Origin: Bacillus sp. FJAT-29814
GTDB taxonomy: Bacteria; Bacillota; Bacilli; Bacillales; Cytobacillaceae
NCBI RefSeq assembly: GCF_001510715.1
Contig: NZ_LMTJ01000001.1
Coordinates: 356,471 to 420,470 of the forward strand
Direction: 5' to 3'
DNA: 64,000 nt
The number at the start of each line of letters is the position of its first letter. Position 1 is the first letter of the stretch. The position numbers and the translations under genes were made by a program. Of the stretch, positions 1 to 8,202 are shown in pieces. Under the pieces are notes generated by a model. The model was not told where the DNA came from. It was given only the letters and a program-made list of their open reading frames with translations, and did no database searches.

Positions 1-1
1 G

Positions 2-490
2 CTGACGAAAAGCTTTCCGTTTGCGCTTGGCCTGAGCATTCGAAGAACGGACTTTTTTCTTGGGACACTCATGATGACCACCGTTGTTTGCTTGGGTATA
101 TCCGTCGTGCTTTTGGCGCTTTCGGTTGTGGAGGGTGATTGGGCCTGGGGAGTCGGCCTTCATTTTTTCAATCTTCCTTATTTGAGTGATGGTTCCTTGG
201 TGGAACGGTGGTGGACCTTGTTCGCTACAGCGTTCCATCTGACCTTCCTTGGCTTCGTCATTGTCGCCGTATACCGGCGTTTCGGGAGGATGGGTCTGTT
301 TGTTATGTTTCCCGTTATTTTTCTTGGGGGGTCTGTGCTTGGGTTTTTGTGCACGTATTTCGGCTGGTGGACGGACATTTTCAATTGGCTAAGTGGACAT
401 TCCGCCGCCCAATTAGCTTCGTGGTTGTTTGTTGGAGCGGTCATCAATGTCTTCCTGTCGTTTATCATGATTCGCAAAGCAACTGTTTAG
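2..490 (+). CDS. ABC-2 type permease, 5'-truncated by window edge
   Basis: The reading frame is open from base 2 to the stop at 488-490, so the gene begins before the window; 162 residues are visible. The start of the visible part (KSFPFALGLSIRRTDFFLGT) is typical of the first cytoplasmic-to-membrane turn of small Bacillus ABC-2 permeases of the YhcI type. About four hydrophobic segments follow, ending in a short basic tail (IRKATV). The internal ATG at 71 is a methionine inside the protein, not the start. No ATPase partner is visible; it would lie to the left. The substrate is unknown. Confidence 0.7.
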   Translation: MTKSFPFALGLSIRRTDFFLGTLMMTTVVCLGISVVLLALSVVEGDWAWGVGLHFFNLPYLSDGSLVERWWTLFATAFHLTFLGFVIVAVYRRFGRMGLFVMFPVIFLGGSVLGFLCTYFGWWTDIFNWLSGHSAAQLASWLFVGAVINVFLSFIMIRKATV

Positions 491-506
491 CCTGTAACAC
501 GCCGTA

Positions 507-536
507 TGGCCGTCCGATTTTTTTCGGGCGGCCTTC
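507..536 (+). terminator. GC-rich hairpin after ABC permease
   Basis: GGCCGTCCG and CGGGCGGCC form a nearly perfect stem around a T-rich loop just after the permease stop codon. There is no clean T-run after the stem, so termination is plausible but not certain. Confidence 0.4.
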
Positions 537-618
537 GACGTACTAATTTCACTACAATTTTTACAAAGGATTCATTAATATTACTGAAAAGAAGAATCTT
601 TTGGTTCCCTTAATAATG

Positions 619-656
619 CATTAAGAATTCATTAAGATAACTTATTCATTTATAGC
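619..656 (+). promoter_or_regulatory. Direct-repeat response-regulator-type site upstream of first dedA
   Basis: CATTAAGA occurs at 619-626 and again at 630-637, exactly 11 bp apart, as in OmpR/PhoB-family sites. The second copy (TTCATT, 628-633) is 17 bp upstream of TATAGC (651-656), so it would overlap the -35 of a promoter for the dedA at 781. Related 11-bp repeats occur at 7398-7414 and 10330-10347. Confidence 0.5.
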
Positions 657-780
657 ACGTGATATCCTAATGGTGAGTCCGATTTTGAATTAAGCGTTTC
701 TCTTTTTGATAAATGGGGGGCCATTAGATGTCATTCTTACTATCATTTTCTGTTCCGGAAGCGTTAACTAGGGAAGAATT

Positions 781-1368
781 ATGAATATTGATACACTCTT
801 ACAATATCTTAACGCGTATGGCTATTGGATTATTATCGTCTTTTTATTCTTTGGGATCGTGGGTATTCCCGCACCGGAAGAATCACTGTTATTCTTAATA
901 GGGATGTTGATTGACCAACGCAGTCTGGCCTTTATACCTGCCTTCCTGTCGGCCTTTATCGGTGCTTTTACCGGCATGCTATCAGCCTATATGGCGGGAA
1001 AATATATCAGTAGTACTTTTTTCGGTAAATATGGTAAGTACGTTGGATTTACGGAAGAACGCTGGGCAAAAGTGAACAATAAATATATAAAAAATGTCCG
1101 CAAAACGATTATATTCGGCTTTTATCTGCCCGGTATCCGGCAAATCAGCCCTTACTTTGCAGGGATGAACAAGATTTCATTGTTGGATTTTCTTTTTTCG
1201 TCCTTTCTAGGAACGGTTTTGTGGACACTTCCGTTTATTTTAGCCGGTTATTATGCCGGAAGCGCCTTTCACATTAATCCAAACTATGTTCCCTATTTAG
1301 GACTGGTCTTTTTCCTAGTATTCTTGCTGTTCGTTTTGGTGAATTTTTTTAAAAAAAGAAAAGCTTAA
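781..1368 (+). CDS. DedA family membrane protein
   Basis: A 195-residue polytopic protein of the DedA / SNARE-associated (VTT domain) family. An early acidic re-entrant motif (GIPAPEES, near residue 30) and the central FGFYLPGIRQISPYFAGM stretch (about residues 117-134) carry the family's conserved Arg and Pro. Four to six hydrophobic segments and a Lys/Arg-rich C-terminus (FFKKRKA) complete it. Some DedA proteins recycle undecaprenyl phosphate or phospholipids across the membrane; which lipid this one handles cannot be read from sequence. It is monocistronic: a possible response-regulator site lies upstream and a strong terminator follows. A second, divergent DedA is at 9624-10262. Confidence 0.85.
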   Translation: MNIDTLLQYLNAYGYWIIIVFLFFGIVGIPAPEESLLFLIGMLIDQRSLAFIPAFLSAFIGAFTGMLSAYMAGKYISSTFFGKYGKYVGFTEERWAKVNNKYIKNVRKTIIFGFYLPGIRQISPYFAGMNKISLLDFLFSSFLGTVLWTLPFILAGYYAGSAFHINPNYVPYLGLVFFLVFLLFVLVNFFKKRKA

Positions 1369-1371
1369 TAC

Positions 1372-1411
1372 AAAGAGCCGCACCCACTTAAAACTGGGTG
1401 CGGCTCTTTTC
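1372..1411 (+). terminator. Rho-independent terminator after dedA
   Basis: A 15-bp perfect stem (arms 1372-1386 and 1395-1409, core GAGCCGCACCCA) with an 8-nt loop, running into TTTTC. It starts four bases after the dedA stop codon. Confidence 0.9.
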
Positions 1412-1552
1412 TTATTGCCGTTCCTGAACTTAAAAATTTCCTGTCACTTTCATTAAAAATTGATGAAAATAAAAAGTTTAAAAAAAATCGATGTTAGATT
1501 AAAAGGGTAGTAATCATGTTAAAGATTCCTGCAAACAGGAGAGGATATCGAG

Positions 1553-2725
1553 ATGAAAAAGATTTTGTTTTTACCCTTTTTACAAATGCGCTCAGGGCAT
1601 CATCAGGTTGCCGAGGCAGTAATGGACATAGTGGAAAAGCAATTAAATGGAACCATGATGAAAAAAGTCGACCTATTAAGCTATGCGAATCCACAGTTTG
1701 AGAAAATGATTACGAGCAGTTATTTAAAATGGATTCGCTATGCGCCGGAAACCTATGACCTTGCATATAAGAAATTTTTCTATGCTCCGTCAGCAAACGA
1801 CCATTCGTTTAAATGGTATCATTATTTCTTTTTGAAAAAAATGGAGAAGCTGTTAATCGAAGAGAAGCCTGATTTAATTGTTTGCACACATGGCTTCCCA
1901 TCCTATCTTCTCAGCCAGTTAAAAAGAAAGGGAAGATGTGATGTTCCGGTCATCAATGTTTATACGGATTTCTTTATCAACAAATTTTGGGGGAAAGAGG
2001 AAATTGAATATCATTTCCTTCCCAGCCAGGACGTAAAACAAGACTTTAGTAAAAAGTATCAAATACCAGAACAAAGGATGATGGTTACGGGTATTCCAGT
2101 ACATCAGGAAATGACCCAAACCACAAAACAGAAAAAACAAGGGAGCAGGCCAAAAATATTACTCTCTGGTGGAAATAATGGTTTGGGCGGGATTGACAAG
2201 CTCTTGGGAAAATCGAAGCAATCCTCACCATTCGACTTCTACGTTCTATGTGGTAACAATCAGAAATTGTACAGCGAAATACGATCATGGAATGTGGGTC
2301 ATATCAGACCGCTCCCCTACATTTCATCAAGGGCTGAAATGAATCAATTGTATGATGAGATGGACGCGATTGTTACAAAGCCAGGCGGGGTCACCATTAG
2401 TGAAGCGCTGCAAAAACGGCTGCCAGTTTTTGTTCAATCCGTCCTTCCGGGACAGGAAGAAATCAACCTGCGGTATTTAACCAAAAAGGGCCTAGTTTTT
2501 CAGCTTAGCCAAAAAGATTCGTTTGAACAGGAAATGCTGACTATTTTAAACGACTCAATAAAAATGAATCACTGGGAACAATCCATCAATGCTTATCAAC
2601 AGGGAATCGAAATCGAAGGACCAACAAGGATCGCCGAAATTATGAACGGGATTTTGGAACATACATCTCTCATTCCTGCAAGACATGGGGAACAGTCGAA
2701 AGTTTACCGGCTAGCTAGAGCATAG
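1553..2725 (+). CDS. MGDG-synthase-like glycosyltransferase (UgtP family)
   Basis: A 390-residue GT28/MGDG-synthase-type glycosyltransferase. The N-terminal acceptor domain opens with FLPFLQMRSGHHQVAEAV, the SGHxxAA-like lipid-acceptor signature. The C-terminal nucleotide-sugar domain carries ILLSGGNNGLGG (about 199-210) and the KPGGVTISEAL plus PGQEEIN motifs (about 277-305) that bind the UDP-sugar in this family. Relatives such as UgtP add glucose to diacylglycerol; the acceptor here is not proven. The ribosome site GAGAGG (1540-1545) favours the ATG at 1553. A deacetylase, a GT2, GtrA and a polytopic protein follow in the same direction with short gaps, suggesting one envelope-modification operon. 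Confidence 0.85.
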   Translation: MKKILFLPFLQMRSGHHQVAEAVMDIVEKQLNGTMMKKVDLLSYANPQFEKMITSSYLKWIRYAPETYDLAYKKFFYAPSANDHSFKWYHYFFLKKMEKLLIEEKPDLIVCTHGFPSYLLSQLKRKGRCDVPVINVYTDFFINKFWGKEEIEYHFLPSQDVKQDFSKKYQIPEQRMMVTGIPVHQEMTQTTKQKKQGSRPKILLSGGNNGLGGIDKLLGKSKQSSPFDFYVLCGNNQKLYSEIRSWNVGHIRPLPYISSRAEMNQLYDEMDAIVTKPGGVTISEALQKRLPVFVQSVLPGQEEINLRYLTKKGLVFQLSQKDSFEQEMLTILNDSIKMNHWEQSINAYQQGIEIEGPTRIAEIMNGILEHTSLIPARHGEQSKVYRLARA

Positions 2726-2788
2726 AATTGTAAGAGGAAAAATGTAATGAAAGAATTGGATAGAAAGGAAATGAGGTGAGTATAGAGT

Positions 2789-3484
2789 ATGACGTACATG
2801 ATTTCTGCTATTATCTTTTTCATTTTATTATACACCGTTGTCCCATATATTCTTTCACGTGGTTTAGGCATGAAGGTATTTAAACGGGGGAGCGAGTCAT
2901 CTAAGATTGCGTTTACCTTTGATGACGGCCCGGACCCGATTTACACTCCAATGCTGCTTGATTTGTTGAAGGATAATGAGGTAAAGGCCACCTTTTTTGT
3001 GGTCGGTTCTAAAGCGGGAAAGCATCCTGGACTGATCCGGCGAATGCATCAAGAAGGCCATTTAATTGGGATCCACAATTATGTTCACCATTCGAACTGG
3101 TTTATGTCTCCGTGGAAAGTGCGCAAGGGGCTCGAGGATACAGCGAGAATTATTGAAAATATCACTGGGGTCAGACCCATCTATTATCGGCCGCCATGGG
3201 GAATGCTCAATCTTTTTGATTTCGTCAAGAGAAGTAAATACAAGATCATTCTCTGGTCGATCATGGCCGAAGATTGGCGAACCACTGGCGGCAGTGAAAA
3301 AATTAAAAAGCGTCTATCCAACATAGAAGGCGGGGACGTCATCCTGCTTCATGACTGCGGAGATACGCCGGGAGCGGAGTTGGATGCTCCTAGAAATACC
3401 ATTAATGCATTAAAGGATGTATTAATAACAGTGAGAACACAAGGATTCACATGTGTCACTGTTGATGAATTAGTAATTTCTTAG
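2789..3484 (+). CDS. Membrane-anchored polysaccharide deacetylase (NodB domain)
   Basis: 231 residues. One N-terminal hydrophobic anchor (about residues 3-22) is followed by a complete NodB / carbohydrate esterase 4 domain. Visible catalytic motifs are TFDDGPD (base and metal Asp), the zinc-binding HxxxH of GIHNYVHHS, RPPWG, and the distal LLHD. The domain should N- or O-deacetylate an extracytoplasmic glycan. It sits between a lipid glycosyltransferase and a GT2, so a cell-surface glycolipid or wall polymer is a likelier target than chitin. The acceptor is inferred only from context. Confidence 0.85.
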   Translation: MTYMISAIIFFILLYTVVPYILSRGLGMKVFKRGSESSKIAFTFDDGPDPIYTPMLLDLLKDNEVKATFFVVGSKAGKHPGLIRRMHQEGHLIGIHNYVHHSNWFMSPWKVRKGLEDTARIIENITGVRPIYYRPPWGMLNLFDFVKRSKYKIILWSIMAEDWRTTGGSEKIKKRLSNIEGGDVILLHDCGDTPGAELDAPRNTINALKDVLITVRTQGFTCVTVDELVIS

Positions 3485-3522
3485 AAATAATCGATTTCAG
3501 ATGATAAGGGAGAGGCAATCTA

Positions 3523-4527
3523 ATGAAAGGACCTATCTTAACCATCGTTGTTCCGTGTTACAACGAAGAAGAGGTTTTACCGGAAACGGCAAAACAATTA
3601 TCCGCTGTATTAACTGATTTAATCGATGATTTCCTTATTTCAAAGGAAAGTAAAATCCTTTTTGTGGATGATGGCAGCAAGGACAGGACTTGGGCCTTAA
3701 TTGAAACTGAAATGGCAAAAAATCCAGTCATAAAAGGGTTAAAATTGGCAAGAAATGCCGGACATCAGAATGCCCTTTTAGCAGGGCTGGAAACAGCATC
3801 ACCACAATCAGATTGTGTGATTTCCATTGATGCGGATCTTCAGGATGATATTAAGGTCATCCGTACGTTTGTTGAAAAATATCGGGATGGCTACGATGTA
3901 GTGTATGGGGTAAGAGACAGCCGGGAAACCGATACATTTTTCAAACGGACAACGGCATTAGGGTTTTACCGGTTTATGAATAAAATTGGTATTCACTTAA
4001 TTCCCAATCATGCTGATTTCCGCCTGATGAGCAAGCGGGCATTAGCTGAATTATTTAACTATAAAGAAACGAACCTTTTCTTGCGGGGACTCATTCCTCT
4101 TGTCGGCTTTCCATCTACGAAGGTTTTCTATGATAGAAAGGAAAGGATGGCAGGGGAGTCCAAGTATCCATTGAAAAAAATGCTAGCCTTTGCGTTTGAC
4201 GGAATCACTTCCTTTAGTATTACCCCGATTCGCTTTGTGACCTTTATAGGCTTCCTGGCTGTGATCATTAGCGCGATGGCCGGCGGGTATGCGATTTTTC
4301 AAGAACTGTCCGGTCATACGGAATCAGGATGGACTTCCATTATCATATCCATTTGGTTTGTCGGCGGCTTGCAGCTCTTAGCTGTGGGGATTATTGGGGA
4401 ATATATTGGAAAAATTTATCGTGAAGTGAAGCGGCGTCCAAGATATGCGATTGAGGTGGATGCATTTTCAAATAAGATAGAAGGTAAACATAAGCTAGAA
4501 GTCGTTACGAATACGGTGGGAAAATGA
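3523..4527 (+). CDS. GT2 polyprenyl-phosphate glycosyltransferase (YkoT/GtrB-like)
   Basis: 334 residues. The GT-A domain starts VPCYNEEEVLPET and carries DDGSKDRT and the DADLQDD metal-binding motif (about residues 106-112); two transmembrane helices close the protein (about 240-305). This architecture is that of DPM1/GtrB enzymes, which load a hexose onto undecaprenyl phosphate on the cytoplasmic face. The next gene, overlapping by 4 bp (ATGA), is a GtrA-type flippase, the usual partner. The polytopic protein downstream could transfer the sugar outside. The sugar and the final acceptor are unknown. Confidence 0.88.
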   Translation: MKGPILTIVVPCYNEEEVLPETAKQLSAVLTDLIDDFLISKESKILFVDDGSKDRTWALIETEMAKNPVIKGLKLARNAGHQNALLAGLETASPQSDCVISIDADLQDDIKVIRTFVEKYRDGYDVVYGVRDSRETDTFFKRTTALGFYRFMNKIGIHLIPNHADFRLMSKRALAELFNYKETNLFLRGLIPLVGFPSTKVFYDRKERMAGESKYPLKKMLAFAFDGITSFSITPIRFVTFIGFLAVIISAMAGGYAIFQELSGHTESGWTSIIISIWFVGGLQLLAVGIIGEYIGKIYREVKRRPRYAIEVDAFSNKIEGKHKLEVVTNTVGK

Positions 4528-4943
4528 AATTTACCTTTATACGTTTTCTCTTGGTAGGTATTGCCAACACGATTATCGGCTTGTCGGTTATGTTTCTTTT
4601 TTATCATTTATTCGGATTTTCTTATTGGATGGCTACCTTTTTAGGGAATACAGTAGGGGCAAGTGTCAGCTATTACTTGAATCGAAGTTTTACGTTTAAA
4701 AGCAAGGCAACAGTTTCTAAAAGCCTTGTTCGGTTTGCAGGCGTTATTTTATTCTGCTACTTTGTTTCCTTCTACATTGGAAAGCAGGCTGTCGATTTGG
4801 TGTTAAATCAAACCCATATCTTTTCAGCTACTATGTCAACAGATTTAGCGATTTTAGGCAGTACGTGTTTATATACATTATTAAATTATGCTTTACAAAA
4901 ATTTATTGTTTTTCGAGAGAAAAGCGCAAAAACACCGGCTTAA
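4524..4943 (+). CDS. GtrA family membrane protein
   Basis: 139 residues with four hydrophobic helices and the GtrA opening pattern (IRFLLVGIANTIIG, then SYYLNRSFTFK). GtrA proteins are thought to flip undecaprenyl-phosphate-linked glucose outward. The start codon overlaps the GT2 stop (ATGA), so the two are probably translationally coupled. The C-terminus (LQKFIVFREK) is typical. The hairpin at 4930-4958 covers its stop codon. Confidence 0.88.
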   Translation: MKFTFIRFLLVGIANTIIGLSVMFLFYHLFGFSYWMATFLGNTVGASVSYYLNRSFTFKSKATVSKSLVRFAGVILFCYFVSFYIGKQAVDLVLNQTHIFSATMSTDLAILGSTCLYTLLNYALQKFIVFREKSAKTPA

Positions 4944-4962
4944 TAACGACCGGTGTTTATTA
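4930..4962 (+). terminator. Hairpin over gtrA stop codon
   Basis: AAACACCGG (4930-4938) pairs with CCGGTGTTT (4950-4958) and encloses the gtrA stop. The tail is ATTAA rather than a T-run, so it may be a weak or partial terminator, or an mRNA-processing hairpin, before the next gene. Confidence 0.5.
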
Positions 4963-4983
4963 ACGTGATGAGGAATGGAGAAA

Positions 4984-6660
4984 ATGAATAGAACAGTTAC
5001 GCGAGAGAGGATTTATTTACTAGTTGCCATCATGATCATCGCCCTTTGGGTTGCACCTTACTTTGTTCTTGGTGAACATGCCCATATGAGGATACATGAC
5101 AATTTGGATTCGAATATCGCCTGGTACAAGGTATTAGACGACAGCGGCCAGTTATTTGGTTCCATACAGGCAAATATTCCTCAGATTATAAACGGGGAGC
5201 TTTCGAGAAACGCCTATTACTCAGAATACTATGGGATTGTTGAGCTGTTTCGCTTTTTTCCTCCGGTCATTGCCTACGGGCTCAATCAAGCGATTTCACG
5301 CTTTTTCGCCTTTTTGGGCATGTATTTACTTTTAAAGAAATATGTGATCAAAGGAGAAAAACAAGGATTTATCATCACGATTTCGGCCTTAACCTTTGCT
5401 TTGATCCCATTCTGGCCGAATGGAATGCTAAGTATTATAGGAATGCCGTTAGCCTTATGGGCATTCTTAAATATCCACCATCGTGAGCAAACGGTGATTA
5501 GTATCGTGACGATCACGTTATTGCCGTTTTATTCAACCTTTATGTTAGGATTTTTCTTTTTCTTAAGTGCGATGGGGGTATTTTGGCTGGTGGATATCAT
5601 CAGGACAAAAAAGCTGCAGTGGCGGCTGTTTTTCTCGATTGCTTATATGACACTGATTTATTTAGCGATTGAATATCGGGCGCTTGCTTCGCTTGTTTTT
5701 TCACATGAACAAACCAATCGATCAGAGTTCTTTGAATCGAAAAATAATCTGACGCAAACGATTATGCTCATCTTTAAGAATTATATTGTCGGCCATAATC
5801 AGGATCAAACCCTGTTTGGGATCATCATCTTTCCACTATCCATGATTGCCCTTGTGATTGTGATATTACAAAAGAGCTGGAATAGGGATAAGCTATTTAT
5901 TAGGCTGCACCTTACTAACTTTCTGCTATCAGTCTGGTATGCCTTTTGGTGGTATGACGGCTGGGTGCCGTTGAAGCAAAAAATGAGTATTTTAAGCACG
6001 TTTAATTTTTCACGCTATCATTATTTGCGGCCGATGATTATTTACGTTTTATTTGCTCTATCTTTGCAAATCCTATGGCGCTCTCATAAAAAATGGCGCA
6101 TCGCAGCAGTGGTTTGTGCAGTACTGCAGTTAGGTGTATTGATTCCTTCAAATGAACAAATCTGGTACCATAATGCTCCGTCATTCGGAGAGTTTTACGC
6201 AGTGAAGGAATTTGCCGATATAAAGAAGTTTATTGGCAAGCCTGTTCAGGACTACCGGGTCGCAAGCATCGGCCTGCATCCAGCGATTGCTCAATATAAT
6301 GGGTTGTATACATTAGATACGTACAATAACTTTTACCCACTGTCTTACAAACATCAATTTCGGAAAATCATGGCTCCAGAATTGGCAAAAAATAAAGCGT
6401 TGAAAAATTACTTTGATCAATGGGGCGGGCGTTGTTATCTTTTTGTCGATGAGCTAGGGAAAAACTATCTCTTTTCTAAGCATTCCTCAAGGGTCATTCA
6501 GCATTTGGATTTAAATATTGAAGCATTTAAACAGATGGGAGGAGAGTACCTTCTATCCGCTGTTCCAATTGAAAATGCGAAGGACATTCAGCTCCAACTG
6601 CAAAAGGTTTTTCAATCTAAGGAAGCTTATTGGAAGATTTATTTGTACAAGGTGATGTAA
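4984..6660 (+). CDS. Polytopic membrane protein, DUF6044 / YkoS-like
   Basis: 558 residues with roughly ten or more hydrophobic helices and a soluble C-terminal part of about 150 residues. The N-terminal outer loop (MRIHDNLDSNIAWYK, about residues 34-48) is acidic, as in GT-C-type integral membrane glycosyltransferases. I recognise it as the DUF6044 family, represented by YkoS, which in Bacillus lies beside the GT2 gene ykoT. The ATG at 4984 is preferred over that at 4975: the ribosome site GATGAGG (4967-4973) is about 10 bases from 4984 but touches 4975. Sugar transfer from a GtrA-flipped lipid carrier is an inference from context. Confidence 0.75.
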   Translation: MNRTVTRERIYLLVAIMIIALWVAPYFVLGEHAHMRIHDNLDSNIAWYKVLDDSGQLFGSIQANIPQIINGELSRNAYYSEYYGIVELFRFFPPVIAYGLNQAISRFFAFLGMYLLLKKYVIKGEKQGFIITISALTFALIPFWPNGMLSIIGMPLALWAFLNIHHREQTVISIVTITLLPFYSTFMLGFFFFLSAMGVFWLVDIIRTKKLQWRLFFSIAYMTLIYLAIEYRALASLVFSHEQTNRSEFFESKNNLTQTIMLIFKNYIVGHNQDQTLFGIIIFPLSMIALVIVILQKSWNRDKLFIRLHLTNFLLSVWYAFWWYDGWVPLKQKMSILSTFNFSRYHYLRPMIIYVLFALSLQILWRSHKKWRIAAVVCAVLQLGVLIPSNEQIWYHNAPSFGEFYAVKEFADIKKFIGKPVQDYRVASIGLHPAIAQYNGLYTLDTYNNFYPLSYKHQFRKIMAPELAKNKALKNYFDQWGGRCYLFVDELGKNYLFSKHSSRVIQHLDLNIEAFKQMGGEYLLSAVPIENAKDIQLQLQKVFQSKEAYWKIYLYKVM

Positions 6661-6668
6661 GAAGAAAT

Positions 6669-6707
6669 AACAAAAACACTGGCTGCAGCATAGCCAGTGT
6701 TTTTGTT
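6669..6707. terminator. Bidirectional terminator between convergent genes
   Basis: A 16-bp perfect stem (6669-6684 with 6692-6707, core CACTGGCT/AGCCAGTG) flanked by A-runs and T-runs, placed between the plus-strand envelope operon and minus-strand bcrC. It can terminate both. Confidence 0.92.
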
Positions 6708-6713
6708 ATGAAT

Positions 6714-7301
6714 TTAAAGATTTTTGCTGTTTTCCGGTTCAGCCGTTTTAGGAACAAGCGGGATTCGGTTATAGATGTTGATAATACCATTTGCAATTGG
6801 CTCAAGATATGGGCTCATCTTGTATACAATAATACTAATGACTAACGAAACGATGATACTTCCTAAGATATCAAATGGATAATGATGCCCGACATAAATC
6901 CGGGAAAAACCTGTTAATAAGGCAAACAAGAGCATCCCAATTCCTATTTTTCGATGAACAAATAGGACTGCCAGCGCTAAGGCGAAAGCGCCTGTTGTAT
7001 GGTCACTAGGAAAAGAGGCGTCCGCTGCATGTTGAATTAATAAATGGACATGATGGGTAACAAACGGCCGTTGTTCAAAATACAGATGACCGATGACAAA
7101 GTTTATGAATAAACCGAGGATACCGGTAATTGCAGCGAAAACAACCGTTTTCTTGTATTGATCATTTCCAAAAATCCAAATGAGGAGCAGAATAATGGCA
7201 AAGATGAACAAGGCGTAGTTCGTCACACCGGCCATTAATTCATCTAAATAAGGGTGTTGACCTGATAATTGATTTATCGATTTAAATAGATTGTAGTTCA
7301 T
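6714..7301 (-). CDS. bcrC: Undecaprenyl-diphosphatase BcrC (PAP2 family)
   Basis: 195 residues, the usual length of BcrC/YwoA. The three PAP2 phosphatase motifs are visible: FEQRPF (about residues 75-80), PSDHTTG (about 98-104) with the catalytic His, and SRIYVGHHYPFD (about 132-143) with the second catalytic His and Asp. Several helices alternate with these motifs. It dephosphorylates undecaprenyl pyrophosphate on the outer face, recycling the carrier used by peptidoglycan and by the neighbouring GT2/GtrA genes, and gives bacitracin tolerance in B. subtilis. It is read divergently from the two-component operon. AGGAGA lies 7 bases upstream of the ATG. Confidence 0.9.
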   Translation of the reverse strand: MNYNLFKSINQLSGQHPYLDELMAGVTNYALFIFAIILLLIWIFGNDQYKKTVVFAAITGILGLFINFVIGHLYFEQRPFVTHHVHLLIQHAADASFPSDHTTGAFALALAVLFVHRKIGIGMLLFALLTGFSRIYVGHHYPFDILGSIIVSLVISIIVYKMSPYLEPIANGIINIYNRIPLVPKTAEPENSKNL

Positions 7302-7397
7302 AGCAGTTCTCCTTATATTGTGTCAATTGAAAGTGCTTTTGGCCCCAAGCGGGTACCTTAACTATAAAAAAGAAAACTAAACAGGCGATGAAAAAAA

Positions 7398-7437
7398 CAT
7401 TAAGATTCCATTAAAAAATGAATTGTTCCCTATTTAA
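7398..7437 (+). promoter_or_regulatory. 11-bp direct repeat and promoter of the two-component operon
   Basis: CATTAA occurs at 7398-7403 and 7409-7414, 11 bp apart. The second copy lies 17 bp before TTTAAT (7432-7437), so it would replace a poor -35. This is the geometry expected of activation by an OmpR/PhoB-type regulator, here probably the adjacent response regulator acting on itself. It lies between bcrC and the operon and could serve both. Confidence 0.5.
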
Positions 7438-7488
7438 TGGTAGAGTGAAAATGAAGAAGATGTTCTTGATGCTGCAGGGGGAATATAG

Positions 7489-8202
7489 ATGAAAACGCAT
7501 ATATTAGTGGTCGAGGATGAATTTCAAATAGCCCGTGTTTTAAAAATGGAACTAGAATATGAAGGATACAAAGTGACCGTCGAACATAATGGGAAGGACG
7601 GACTGGAAACGGCCTTACATACGGACATAGACTTAATTCTATTGGATGTCATGCTGCCAAAATTAAGTGGCATCGAAGTGTTAAGGAGATTAAGAAAGGA
7701 AAAAGAAGACATTCCAGTGATTCTCCTTACTGCTCGAAATACCACTTTTGATAAGGTTGCCGGACTGGATCAAGGTGCTAATGACTACGTTACTAAACCA
7801 TTTGAAATTGAAGAATTATTAGCTAGAATTCGTTCCTGTCTCCGCCATTATTCGAAAAATGGCCAGGTGGGAGATGATTCCGATCTTACAATAGAAGATC
7901 TAGTCATTAACACTGAAACACGGGAGGTTACAAGATCAGGTACATCCATTACCTTAACGCCCAAGGAATACGACCTATTGGTGTATTTAATCGTAAATAA
8001 AAATAAAGTGGTAACAAGAGAGAATATTCTTCTCAACGTTTGGGGCTATGATTATGAGGGGGAAACGAATGTCATTGACGTGTTCATTCGGCATTTACGA
8101 AAAAAAATAGAAGAGGACTTTTCCTCTCCATTGATTACCACCGTCAGAGGTATCGGCTATACCATAAAGGAGAAAACCGATGAGGATTACTCAAAAAATT
8201 AA
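7489..8202 (+). CDS. OmpR/PhoB-family response regulator
   Basis: 237 residues. The receiver domain (1-120) has the acidic pair (VEDE), the phospho-acceptor Asp in LLLDVMLP (about residue 53), the switch Thr in LLTAR and the Lys in VTKPFE. The C-terminal winged helix (about 128-230) ends in the characteristic VRGIGYTIKE. It resembles YkoG/CssR-type Bacillus regulators, but I cannot assign a specific orthologue. The downstream kinase overlaps by 23 bp, so the pair is co-translated. The linked genes suggest an envelope-stress or lipid-carrier signal. Confidence 0.93.
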   Translation: MKTHILVVEDEFQIARVLKMELEYEGYKVTVEHNGKDGLETALHTDIDLILLDVMLPKLSGIEVLRRLRKEKEDIPVILLTARNTTFDKVAGLDQGANDYVTKPFEIEELLARIRSCLRHYSKNGQVGDDSDLTIEDLVINTETREVTRSGTSITLTPKEYDLLVYLIVNKNKVVTRENILLNVWGYDYEGETNVIDVFIRHLRKKIEEDFSSPLITTVRGIGYTIKEKTDEDYSKN